Assembly (NCBI GenBank): GCA_002780065.1
Contig: PEWQ01000013.1
Location: 1 to 20,172 of the forward strand
DNA length: 20,172 bases
Direction: 5' to 3'
Source: Candidatus Hydrogenedentes bacterium CG07_land_8_20_14_0_80_42_17
GTDB lineage: Bacteria > UBA8481
In this document: in pieces, positions 8,548 through 14,720 of the stretch
Position numbering within the stretch: position 1 is the stretch's first letter
Layout of the letters: each line of letters opens with the position of its first letter
Position numbers and translations under genes: made by a program
Notes under the pieces: model-generated
The model's input: only the letters and a program-made list of their open reading frames with translations
Database searches by the model: none
Told to the model about the DNA's origin: nothing

Positions 8548-8988
8548 TTACGGTTCGATTAATACATCCAGCTTTTTAATTCTTGGGATATGCCTTCCAC
8601 CTTCGAATTCGGTATTCAGCCATGTTTCAACTATTGATAGAGCATCTTCCATCGAGACCATTCTTTGTCCAATCGAGATCATGTTAGCATCGTTGTGAAG
8701 TCTTGCTAAGCGGGCGGATTCCGTATTCCAACATAATGCGCAACGAATCCCTTTCACTTTATTCGCAGACATTGCTTCTCCATTACCGGAACCTCCAAAC
8801 ACAATTCCGCGTTCGCATATTCCTGATGCGACAGCTTTAGCGGCAGGAATAATATAATCAGGATAATCGCAGAAAGTTTCGGAATAAGTGCCGAAATCTG
8901 TCACAACATGTTCTAATTTTTCTAGATATGTTCGGATAGCATTTTTATATTTGTATCCGGCGTGATCTGATGCGATTGCAATTTTCAT
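8548..8988 (-). CDS. rpiB: Ribose-5-phosphate isomerase B (RpiB/LacAB family)
   Basis: RpiB interconverts ribose 5-phosphate and ribulose 5-phosphate in the pentose phosphate pathway. The 146-residue length is typical. It opens with IAIASDHAGYKYK (substrate-binding Asp8-His9) and carries DYPDY, GIVFGGSGNGEAMSANKV, RCALCW and RLHNDANMISIG. In E. coli the catalytic base is a Cys; here the loop reads GGSGNGE, as in the mycobacterial/actinobacterial subtype, where the Glu (Glu71 here) is the base. His98 in the HNDAN motif is the ring-opening/phosphate-site histidine. The gene lies downstream of tRNA-Leu in the same direction. Its weak ribosome site may be AAGG about 10 bases before the ATG. Confidence 0.95.
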   Translation of the reverse strand: MKIAIASDHAGYKYKNAIRTYLEKLEHVVTDFGTYSETFCDYPDYIIPAAKAVASGICERGIVFGGSGNGEAMSANKVKGIRCALCWNTESARLARLHNDANMISIGQRMVSMEDALSIVETWLNTEFEGGRHIPRIKKLDVLIEP

Positions 8989-9014
8989 TTGATTAGACCT
9001 TAAACTCTTTTTTT

Positions 9015-9037
9015 ATAAAAATTGCAGCGGAGTGGAT
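9015..9037 (-). repeat. Duplicate of the tRNA-Leu 3' end (attachment-site-like)
   Basis: These 23 bases are identical to 9124-9146. They hold the last 15 bases of tRNA-Leu (end of the T-loop, 3' strand of the T-stem, acceptor strand, discriminator) plus 8 bases of 3' flank including the T-run. Partial tRNA 3'-end copies of this kind are what site-specific integration into a tRNA gene leaves at the distal end of an element. Confidence 0.7.
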
Positions 9038-9045
9038 GAAGAAAC

Positions 9046-9097
9046 TGTATCCTACCGTTTCTTGAATCCATAGGATACATCGCATCATGCGATGTAT
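9046..9097. repeat. Two overlapping, mutually exclusive palindromes
   Basis: Arm TGTATCCTA (9046-9054) pairs with TAGGATACA (9071-9079). ATACATCGCAT (9075-9085) pairs with ATGCGATGTAT (9087-9097) across a single base. Bases 9075-9079 belong to both, so only one hairpin can form at a time. The segment fills most of the 86 bp between the two tRNA 3'-end copies. It resembles a small mobile palindrome; no T-run follows it in the rpiB direction. Confidence 0.6.
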
Positions 9098-9131
9098 TTA
9101 ATTATCGCTACAAATTTTATTTCATAAAAAT

Positions 9132-9215
9132 TGCAGCGGAGTGGATTTGAACCACCACACCCTTGCGGGCGCCAGCCCCTCAAGCTGGTGCGTCTGCCAG
9201 TTCCGCCACCGCTGC
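9132..9215 (-). tRNA. tRNA-Leu (anticodon GAG)
   Basis: Read on the minus strand, the 84-base gene has acceptor GCAGCGG pairing with CCGCTGC plus discriminator A, a D-arm with GCG/CGC stem, an anticodon stem CCAGC/GCTGG around loop TTGAGGG (anticodon GAG, decoding CUC/CUU), a long class-II variable arm CGCCC-GCAA-GGGTG, and T-arm GGTGG-TTCAAAT-CCACT. The long variable arm and GAG anticodon agree on leucine. CCA is not encoded. A run of five T follows as a possible terminator. The last 15 bases are duplicated downstream at 9015-9037. Confidence 0.97.
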
Positions 9216-9228
9216 ATTATTTTTAATC

Positions 9229-9256
9229 ATATTAACTTTTTACATATAAATATCAA
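9229..9256 (-). promoter_or_regulatory. Putative sigma70-like promoter of tRNA-Leu
   Basis: On the minus strand TTGATA (9256-9251) and TAATAT (9234-9229) are separated by 16 bases, and the -10 box ends 13 bases before the tRNA 5' end. The -35 box overlaps the stop codon of the upstream oxidoreductase gene. Inferred by eye only. Confidence 0.4.
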
Positions 9257-10542
9257 GTGGAAATAGAGTTCGAAAGCTTAATGCCGATTTCTCTTCCTTC
9301 AAGTAATGCTTCTCCCATAGATGTGTATGTCCATCTTCCAAATCGCCCTATTGGAATGATATCCTTTGACTTTAGAAAAGGTAATATTGTATCGAGCGCC
9401 TGCTTTCTTATGGAATTATGAATTGCATACGCGTTGTCTATCCAGAGCTTTTGACGCACTTCAACTTTTTTTTCGTCTTTGATTATTCCGGCAGAAACAA
9501 GTTTTTCTATTGCTTGCTCGACAATCTCTTTCGGCAAGTCCGTTCGTTTCTTGTAAGAAATTTCCACATATAGCGACGACTTACCGGGCGGCGCAGAATA
9601 AGGAGCTATATTGTGATAAAAACCAACACGGTAAAATGGAAATTCTTGCTCAGGGAAATATATCCAGTGCGCAGAAGAAGTTTTACCTTCTATACCTAAA
9701 TTCAAACATAAGACACCGACAGCTTCAAGCGAGCTTGCGGCTGAGGATATTTCAGAAGGAGCATCGGCAATACTTTTTATTAGTTCCGGCAGAGGAATAG
9801 TTGAGACGAGAGAGGAATAGGAAAACCATTCTTTTCCCACACTTATTTTTTTCTCATCTGCAATTATTTTTTCAATCTTTGCTGATGTGATAATTTTAAT
9901 TTCTCTGCTCAATGCTTGAGGCAGAACTCCAATTCCGCCTTCTGCCGGATATCTGAACTCGGCATTGTATCCGACATGAGTCATTCGTTTGCCTAAAGCG
10001 CCTTGCCGCACTTCTTCAAGATTAGGTCTTGGAATGTATTGAACTGCATCTGCCGAAAGTTCTTCCAACTTTGTTCTGAACAATTTTTCGTTGTAAGGCC
10101 TCATAAAATATTTTGTTATTCCTTTGCCGAAAGTTGTTTTACTCCAAGTTGCAAAATTCGTGATGTCAATTTTTGAGTCTTGAATCTCTTCAAATCCGCA
10201 AAGGCATTCATCTCTGACTCCATTCGGGAGCTGACCGAAATGCAACTGAAATGGATAATCGATCATTCGCCCGTGAGAAAAAACATAAGCTCGGCGCTTC
10301 TGGACAATTAGATTGTTCGGCATAAGTTTTTCGACCCATTCGAGCATTTCGCCTTTTAGATGCAGGAGGTGTCCTGTGTAATCGAAAGTGTAACCCTCAT
10401 GTCGAATAGATCTGCATAATCCGCCCGGCTCTGCTTCCGATTCGAACAACATAAAGCTATTCTGCGGCAGAACAGAAGCTGTTGCCAGCCCGCTGAGCCC
10501 CGCTCCGGCAATTATGATTTTATTTTTTGCATCAAGATTCAT
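9253..10542 (-). CDS. FAD-dependent amine-oxidase-family / UDP-galactopyranose-mutase-like oxidoreductase
   Basis: The N-terminus has the dinucleotide-binding fold IIIAGAGLSGLATA (Gly13-x-Gly15-x-x-Gly18), an acidic strand end FESEAEPGG that binds the FAD ribose, then CRSIRHEGYTFDYTGHLLH. Further in, FGKGITKYFMRPYNEKLF resembles the segment conserved in UDP-galactopyranose mutases and related sugar-cluster oxidoreductases; PAEGGIGVLPQAL follows. A C-terminal FAD-contact segment PIGRFGRWTYTSMGEALLEG closes the fold. Length (429) is normal. Such proteins are annotated as protoporphyrinogen oxidase-like but sit often in polysaccharide loci; the divergent GT2 gene and the DUF2079, SGNH and GT39-like genes beyond it support a glycan role here. 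The exact reaction cannot be read. No strong ribosome site is seen. Confidence 0.82.
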   Translation of the reverse strand: MNLDAKNKIIIAGAGLSGLATASVLPQNSFMLFESEAEPGGLCRSIRHEGYTFDYTGHLLHLKGEMLEWVEKLMPNNLIVQKRRAYVFSHGRMIDYPFQLHFGQLPNGVRDECLCGFEEIQDSKIDITNFATWSKTTFGKGITKYFMRPYNEKLFRTKLEELSADAVQYIPRPNLEEVRQGALGKRMTHVGYNAEFRYPAEGGIGVLPQALSREIKIITSAKIEKIIADEKKISVGKEWFSYSSLVSTIPLPELIKSIADAPSEISSAASSLEAVGVLCLNLGIEGKTSSAHWIYFPEQEFPFYRVGFYHNIAPYSAPPGKSSLYVEISYKKRTDLPKEIVEQAIEKLVSAGIIKDEKKVEVRQKLWIDNAYAIHNSIRKQALDTILPFLKSKDIIPIGRFGRWTYTSMGEALLEGREIGIKLSNSIST

Positions 10543-10571
10543 TTGACCGCTTTCATTTATTTGTTTATATA
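10543..10571 (+). promoter_or_regulatory. Putative promoter for the GT2 gene
   Basis: TTGACC (10543-10548) and TATATA (10566-10571) are separated by 17 bases, giving a predicted start about 22 bases before the GTG. The -35 box abuts the start codon of the divergent oxidoreductase gene. Its -10 overlaps the -10 of the opposite promoter. Confidence 0.4.
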
Positions 10572-10592
10572 GAGTAATGAATAATATGGTAA
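10564..10592 (-). promoter_or_regulatory. Putative promoter for the FAD oxidoreductase
   Basis: On the minus strand TTACCA (10592-10587) and TATAAA (10569-10564) are 17 bases apart, about 21 bases upstream of the ATG. The two divergent -10 boxes share bases 10566-10569, so the promoters should exclude each other. Confidence 0.35.
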
Positions 10593-10599
10593 CGAAAAA

Positions 10600-11295
10600 G
10601 TGAAAAGATCAGTTTCAATCGTAATTCCTGTTCATAACGAGGAATTAATAATTGAAGATGCCGTCTTGAAGCTTGTGGCAGAATTTTCATCGATTGCTGA
10701 AGACTTTGAGATAATACCGGTAGAGAACGGTTCTTCGGATAGAACTTGGGAATTGATATTAAAGTTATCGGAGGCTGATAAAAGGATTAAGCCATTGCGC
10801 TCGGCAAAACCTGATTACGGATTTGCATTGAAGATGGGTATAAGCAATTCAAAAAACGAGTTAATAATTTCGGATGAAATAGACGTGCTGGATCATAACT
10901 TTCATAAAGATGCGATTCAGGCTTTAGACAAATTTGATATTGTTATTGCTTCAAAGAGACATCCATCTGCTAAAGATGATCGAGGATTTCTTCGGTTGAT
11001 TGGAACTGAAACTATTACGTTGCTTTTAAAACTTATCTGTGGAATGAAGGCATCGGATTCGCACGGTCCAAAGGGTTGGAGAAGAGAGACTGCTCAGGCA
11101 ATAGTCAAAGCGAGTTTGTTGGACGGAGACCTTTTTGCATCTGAGGCTGTGTTACGTGCTGAAAGAATGGGTTTAAAAATTAAAGAACTTCCTTTATCAA
11201 TCAAAGAAAAAAGGAAAACGCCTATCAGTCTCATAAAAAGAATTCCCAAAGTGATACGCGACATTTATTTTTTGAAGAAGGCGCTTAATAATTAG
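10600..11295 (+). CDS. Family 2 glycosyltransferase
   Basis: The 231-residue protein opens with SIVIPVHNEELIIEDAV, the nucleotide-sugar-binding start of GT-A fold GT2 enzymes, followed by IIPVENGSSDRTWEL (Glu replaces the usual Asp in the D-N-G-S-x-D motif) and ISDEIDVLD, where Asp92 and Asp95 stand at the metal-binding DxD position in a D-x-x-D form. No membrane helix is present, unlike dolichyl-phosphate-mannose synthases with C-terminal spans, so it is probably cytoplasmic or peripheral. GTG is the start; no Shine-Dalgarno precedes it. Its stop lies one base from the stop of the convergent DUF2079 gene. Donor and acceptor are unknown. A role in surface glycan or polyprenyl-sugar synthesis is inferred from neighbours. 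Confidence 0.85.
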   Translation: MKRSVSIVIPVHNEELIIEDAVLKLVAEFSSIAEDFEIIPVENGSSDRTWELILKLSEADKRIKPLRSAKPDYGFALKMGISNSKNELIISDEIDVLDHNFHKDAIQALDKFDIVIASKRHPSAKDDRGFLRLIGTETITLLLKLICGMKASDSHGPKGWRRETAQAIVKASLLDGDLFASEAVLRAERMGLKIKELPLSIKEKRKTPISLIKRIPKVIRDIYFLKKALNN

Positions 11296-11296
11296 A

Positions 11297-12610
11297 TCAA
11301 AGCGATTCCGCATTGGTTGGATAAATAACAGAGGATAGAACGGCGAGAAATAATATTACAGCTCGATACCATTCTTCATTCTCTTTTTCATTGAGTGATC
11401 CATCATTTTTTTTAGGAGCAAAGAACTCTGTTGCAGACAGCCATACGATAGTTCCGATTGTTGCGCTGTAATGTCCGACCAGCGATGTCCAAGGCCCTGG
11501 GCGAGTTGGATCGATTAAAGAAGGATTGTATCCTGCCATCGTATTGACAAGAAATTCCGGAAGCGCGGCTAAAATAATAGGCGAACCGAAAGGCAAAAGA
11601 AATAAAACAGGGTGGCAGAGCTTGAAGAGGTAGGCAAGATTATTGAGCCTGAAGAGAGCTTTAAAAACAGAAACAGGATCATTTGCAAATCCGACTAATA
11701 CTTGAGTAGCTGTTCTTCCCCAATAACCAAATTGAGACGCTATCGTAGAGGTCATTTGAGGAGTATGAGCAAACCATGGCAGGAGAAAATTATTTGTGAG
11801 AATGAAGAGCCCTGCTCCAATCAAGCTTGGAAATATAACCCAGCGGAAATTTCTGCGTTCGAACAGAGCAATTACTCCCATCATTATTACTGCTAAGAGC
11901 AATGTCTCTTTCACCATCCAGCAGAACGTAATCGACAAACAAAAAAGAAATATTCTTTTTTCTCGATAAGCAGTCAGCAACAATATTATTGCAAGCGGAG
12001 CGAATCTGACAGGCGAAAAGTCTCGATGAAGACTTAGGAGAGAGGGATAAAGAGCTATTCCGAATGCAAGAAGAGCGGCTGAAGAAGGGCTCCATTTGAT
12101 CTTCAAAAATCTCCATGCCGCAGGAATTGCTAGAGACATCATAAATGAGCCGACGGCAAATATGATTATTGGATGTGGAAAAAGCTTGAAGAAAGGAACG
12201 AGAAGAAATAAAACCGGCGAAAAGTGAATCGCAAATTCTGTGCGCAGTTCTGTAGGATGAGTAAAGAATCCGCCGTGCATTACGTCAATTAATTCATGAT
12301 GGAAATTGAAAGCCTCAGGAGCTTGCGCTCCGGGATTTAAAGCATATCCGAATTTAAGAGCAGCAATGAAAAAACATGCAGTGCCTATCACAATGATTAA
12401 ACGATTTTTTTGTTCAAAGAAATTTCTTGAGGAAGGCCTCATCAGAAACCATGTTGAAAAAGCCAGTAGGGGATAGATTACGACTAGATATGTCGGAAGA
12501 TATTGCGGCATCCCGCCTCGAATTGCAAAGATGAGATATGGCATTAGAAGCAATAGCGGAAGCCATAGAAAGGCAAAAGGTTTTTTTATGAAAGAACTGA
12601 TTCTCATCAT
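11297..12610 (-). CDS. DUF2079 family polytopic membrane protein
   Basis: The 437-residue protein is almost wholly hydrophobic with roughly ten predicted spans. The diagnostic stretch is FNFHHELIDVMHGGFFTHP followed by FAIHFSPVLFLLVPFFKLFPHP, matching the DUF2079 pattern in which a histidine-containing HFSP segment follows a soluble loop. DUF2079 proteins look like GT-C fold glycosyltransferases but their reaction is not established. The ATG follows directly on the stop (TAG) of the upstream SGNH gene, with AAGGA about 12 bases before it, so the two are co-translated. A second ATG follows at once. The protein ends one base from the GT2 stop, leaving no room for a conventional intergenic terminator. 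Confidence 0.8.
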   Translation of the reverse strand: MMRISSFIKKPFAFLWLPLLLLMPYLIFAIRGGMPQYLPTYLVVIYPLLAFSTWFLMRPSSRNFFEQKNRLIIVIGTACFFIAALKFGYALNPGAQAPEAFNFHHELIDVMHGGFFTHPTELRTEFAIHFSPVLFLLVPFFKLFPHPIIIFAVGSFMMSLAIPAAWRFLKIKWSPSSAALLAFGIALYPSLLSLHRDFSPVRFAPLAIILLLTAYREKRIFLFCLSITFCWMVKETLLLAVIMMGVIALFERRNFRWVIFPSLIGAGLFILTNNFLLPWFAHTPQMTSTIASQFGYWGRTATQVLVGFANDPVSVFKALFRLNNLAYLFKLCHPVLFLLPFGSPIILAALPEFLVNTMAGYNPSLIDPTRPGPWTSLVGHYSATIGTIVWLSATEFFAPKKNDGSLNEKENEEWYRAVILFLAVLSSVIYPTNAESL

Positions 12611-13513
12611 CTAATAAGTTATTCCTTTTAAAATTAAAAACTCAAATATTGTATCTGCGGCTAATCTATGCCCTTCGATGCCAAGATGATTGTAATCATA
12701 AATAACATCCATTTCACCTTCTCTGCCGGAAATTGCTGCTGGAAGATCAATGACATTTTCTTTCCCTATTTTTTTGATAATAAAATCGAACTCTTGATAC
12801 AGATTTTTGTAGCCGTTTTTTGAATATTTAAAAGCATCGTCGGAATATTTCTCAGGATGCCGTTCAATATCGAATGGAAGCCTGCAGAAGAAGACTTTAA
12901 TTTTTCTTTCATCGCACCAATTTTTTATCTCAGACATATTTCTTTCAAAATTGTTAAGGTATGCTTGATTCCATGTGTCTCTGCCGCTGTCACTTCTAAA
13001 TATCGAGTTTGACCAACCTCTAATTCTGGAACGTAGAGACCAGAAGAGCCTGGAGCGTTCAAATATCTGAAACATTTTTGAGATTGATTTGGGCTCGGGC
13101 TTCATTTTGCCGCCAAGCTGTAGAGCAGGAACGTAGAACGGCCACGTTGCTGATTCATATCCATTGCTTCTCAACATTTTCTCGAGCTGAAACGAAAAGA
13201 TCTCCGTATCTCTGCAACCAGCTCCAAATGCGCACGAATTGCCGAGAATGAGTATTCGTGGAAAACCGACGGATTTTGCGGTATGAACAGAATCTCCTCT
13301 GATGCCGTCAGAGTTTATGTAAGCCAGTCCGTCTGCAGAAAATGAATTGCGTTTGAGTCTATATCCTAGATATTCGTCAGGTTCTGTTAGGACAGTCAAC
13401 CCTCGATCGTTGACTTTTTTTGCATGCCGGTATTGCAGGTAAAACTCAGCGACTACTATGAGGAATGGAATGAACCCAAACGCCAGTATTCGGAATAAAA
13501 TTTTTTTACGCAT
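12611..13513 (-). CDS. Membrane-anchored SGNH/GDSL-like hydrolase
   Basis: An N-terminal hydrophobic segment (about residues 5-22) should anchor the protein. Block I is ILILGNSCAFGAG, with Ser93 as nucleophile and Asn92 in place of the usual Asp of GDS. Block V is DYNHLG, with Asp273 and His276 completing the triad. The spacing fits SGNH esterases/acetylhydrolases, such as those that edit O-acyl groups on surface polysaccharides. Upstream, LGYRLKRNSF and INSDGIRGD match a pattern seen before the catalytic domain in many membrane SGNH proteins. It is transcribed with the DUF2079 gene. A TATAAT box ends 6 bases before the ATG, so the transcript may have almost no leader. Substrate unknown. Confidence 0.75.
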   Translation of the reverse strand: MRKKILFRILAFGFIPFLIVVAEFYLQYRHAKKVNDRGLTVLTEPDEYLGYRLKRNSFSADGLAYINSDGIRGDSVHTAKSVGFPRILILGNSCAFGAGCRDTEIFSFQLEKMLRSNGYESATWPFYVPALQLGGKMKPEPKSISKMFQIFERSRLFWSLRSRIRGWSNSIFRSDSGRDTWNQAYLNNFERNMSEIKNWCDERKIKVFFCRLPFDIERHPEKYSDDAFKYSKNGYKNLYQEFDFIIKKIGKENVIDLPAAISGREGEMDVIYDYNHLGIEGHRLAADTIFEFLILKGITY

Positions 13514-13519
13514 AAATGA

Positions 13520-13525
13520 ATTATA
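13520..13525 (-). promoter_or_regulatory. Possible -10 box (TATAAT) for the SGNH gene
   Basis: A perfect TATAAT on the minus strand stands only 6 bases before the ATG, predicting a transcription start at or next to the start codon. No good -35 is seen 17 bases upstream. Confidence 0.3.
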
Positions 13526-13591
13526 CTTCGGACTTTGGCCGGTCGCTATTTTTTTTCGTAATGAGTGACTGTAGTTTCACTAAATCTTTTG

Positions 13592-13676
13592 CTACGACAC
13601 AATGGTGTCTACGACACAATGGTGTCTACGGCACAATGGTGTCTACGGCACAATGGTGTCTACGGCGATATGGAGG
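13592..13676 (+). repeat. 17-bp tandem repeat array (4 full units and 1 degenerate)
   Basis: The unit CTACGRCACAATGGTGT repeats head to tail at 13592, 13609, 13626 and 13643. The first two units have A and the next two G at position 6. A fifth unit at 13660 is degenerate (CTACGGCGATATGGAGG). Each unit contains a small inverted pair, ACAC-AATG-GTGT, so the array can fold into a row of short hairpins. Units abut without spacers. Confidence 0.9.
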
Positions 13677-13788
13677 CACAGACGCCTCGCGTCAATGGAC
13701 GCCTCGCCTGTGCATTCGAACGGTAGCCGCAGGCTTTAGCCTGCGTTGGCAATGCATGCGTGCACGCACGATGGCGTGCGTGCCTCCA
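13671..13788. repeat. Multi-hairpin element bounded by 9-bp inverted repeats
   Basis: TGGAGGCAC (13671-13679) and GTGCCTCCA (13780-13788) are perfect inverted ends. Inside lie GCACAG/CTGTGC arms (13676-13681 with 13708-13713), a GACGCCTCGC direct repeat (13681 and 13698, 17 bp apart), the palindrome CGCAGGCT-TT-AGCCTGCG (13728-13745) and GCACGCACG-ATGG-CGTGCGTGC (13762-13783). No protein-coding signal is seen. This resembles a non-autonomous palindromic (REPIN- or MITE-like) element. Confidence 0.65.
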
Positions 13789-13863
13789 GAACGTGTGAAA
13801 TAATTGAAAAAAGAAAATTGGAAAAATAAAATTTACAATTTCCAAGTTCCAATTTACAATTTC
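13789..13863 (+). repeat. 75-bp AT-rich tail repeat, copy 1
   Basis: This stretch matches 20072-20146 at 68 of 75 positions by my alignment, starting with GAACGTG and ending with CAATTTC. It contains arms AAATTGGAA and TTCCAATTT that can pair. In both places it follows directly after, or about 20 bp beyond, a palindromic element of unrelated sequence. Confidence 0.8.
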
Positions 13864-13883
13864 TTAGGTATTGGTGTAAAGAA

Positions 13884-14300
13884 ATGGCTCTGGATTTAAG
13901 TAATTTGCAAAAAGCAATTAATTCACTCGAAATTGCAATTAAAATTGCTTCTCTTAAAATTAAAGGCAATAACGACCCTGAGGAAAAAGTCATTATGGCT
14001 GGCGTCATACAGACTTTCGAGTTCACTTACGAATTATGCTGGAAGTTTATGAAAAGATGGCTCGAAGTTAATGGAGAAGGAGCGACCATTGATGGTGCAA
14101 CAAGAAAAGAGATTTTTCGTATTGCATTAGAAAAACAGTTAATAAAAGATGTAGAATTATGGTTTGAATATACACTAGCAAGAAATGAAACGTCACATAC
14201 TTATGATTCTGATACTGCACAAGAGGTTTATCAGAAAGCTATAAAATTTCTTGATGATGCAAAATTGTTATTATTAAAAATCGAAAGTAAGAATGATTAA
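13884..14300 (+). CDS. hepT: HepT-like HEPN ribonuclease toxin (HI0074 family)
   Basis: The 138-residue helical protein belongs to the nucleotidyltransferase-substrate-binding/HEPN family. It shows FEFTYELCWKFMKRWLE in the middle and the catalytic Rx4HxY motif Arg100-NETS-His105-T-Tyr107. In characterised pairs HepT is an RNase whose motif tyrosine is AMPylated by MntA, blocking activity. All catalytic residues and the target tyrosine are present, so it is probably functional. The next gene, mntA, overlaps it by 8 bases. The pair is much more AT-rich than its neighbours and follows a block of palindromic repeats, which suggests acquisition by transfer. The start is ATG after GTAAAGAA; no clear promoter is seen in the repeat block. 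Confidence 0.9.
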   Translation: MALDLSNLQKAINSLEIAIKIASLKIKGNNDPEEKVIMAGVIQTFEFTYELCWKFMKRWLEVNGEGATIDGATRKEIFRIALEKQLIKDVELWFEYTLARNETSHTYDSDTAQEVYQKAIKFLDDAKLLLLKIESKND

Positions 14301-14583
14301 TCTTTCTGAAAAGTATTATTCGATAATTAAAGATATTTTTCAAAGATATTTACCAGATGTTGAAGTAAGAGTTTATGGTTCTCGTATAAACGGAAAATCC
14401 AAAGCATATTCAGATCTGGACCTGGTTATCGTTGGAAAAACAAAAACAGAATCAAAACTATTAATAAAACTAAAAGAAGAGTTTGAAGAATCTGATATTC
14501 CTTTTCGCATTGATATTATCGATTGGCATAGAACATCTAAAGAGTTCAGGCAAATCATTAATAAACAATATGAAGTTATATAA
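14293..14583 (+). CDS. mntA: MntA-like minimal nucleotidyltransferase antitoxin
   Basis: This 96-residue protein is a minimal nucleotidyltransferase: YGSRINGKSKAYSDLDL gives Gly29-Ser30, then ten residues, then Asp41-x-Asp43, with a third acidic residue in FRIDIIDW (Asp74 or Asp77). This is the GSx10DxD active site used to transfer AMP from ATP to the tyrosine of HepT. Order (toxin first, 8-base overlap) and size match HepT-MntA type VII toxin-antitoxin modules. Two 60-base samples in the gene have about 25 and 33 percent G+C by my count, against 40 to 52 percent in samples from other genes here. Confidence 0.9.
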   Translation: MINLSEKYYSIIKDIFQRYLPDVEVRVYGSRINGKSKAYSDLDLVIVGKTKTESKLLIKLKEEFEESDIPFRIDIIDWHRTSKEFRQIINKQYEVI

Positions 14584-14680
14584 AGTGCGAGTTAGTCGAA
14601 GCAAGAAGGCGGGTATATGAAATTTACAGAAAATGAAGGAAAAATACCCTGCTTTTGACCGGATAAGGCATGAGTGATGC

Positions 14681-14709
14681 TTGTCTCAAGTCACTTGATC
14701 ATCTATACT
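14681..14709 (+). promoter_or_regulatory. Putative promoter for the glycosyltransferase-nuclease operon
   Basis: TTGTCT (14681-14686) and TATACT (14704-14709) are 17 bases apart. The -10 ends 11 bases before the ATG at 14721, predicting a leader of about 5 bases and no Shine-Dalgarno. Confidence 0.4.
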
Positions 14710-14720
14710 TTAAAAAATAA

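Noticed and set aside
9015-9037. Second tRNA gene
   Set aside because: Only 15 bases of the tRNA 3' end are present; no D-arm, anticodon arm or 5' acceptor strand.
9038-9123. T-box or metabolite riboswitch before rpiB
   Set aside because: I see paired arms but none of the conserved T-box or known riboswitch core bases, and no terminator T-run.
9253-10542. True haem-pathway protoporphyrinogen oxidase
   Set aside because: No haem genes are nearby, and the RPYNEKLF-type segment and glycan neighbours fit a sugar-cluster oxidoreductase better.
13592-13676. Possible CRISPR array
   Set aside because: The 17-bp units abut directly with no spacers and there are no cas genes in the window.
13516-13803. 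An open frame of 95 codons across the repeat block
   Set aside because: It translates the 17-bp tandem units and palindromes into a Cys/Trp/Arg-rich peptide with no family likeness, and the sequence is better explained as repeat DNA.
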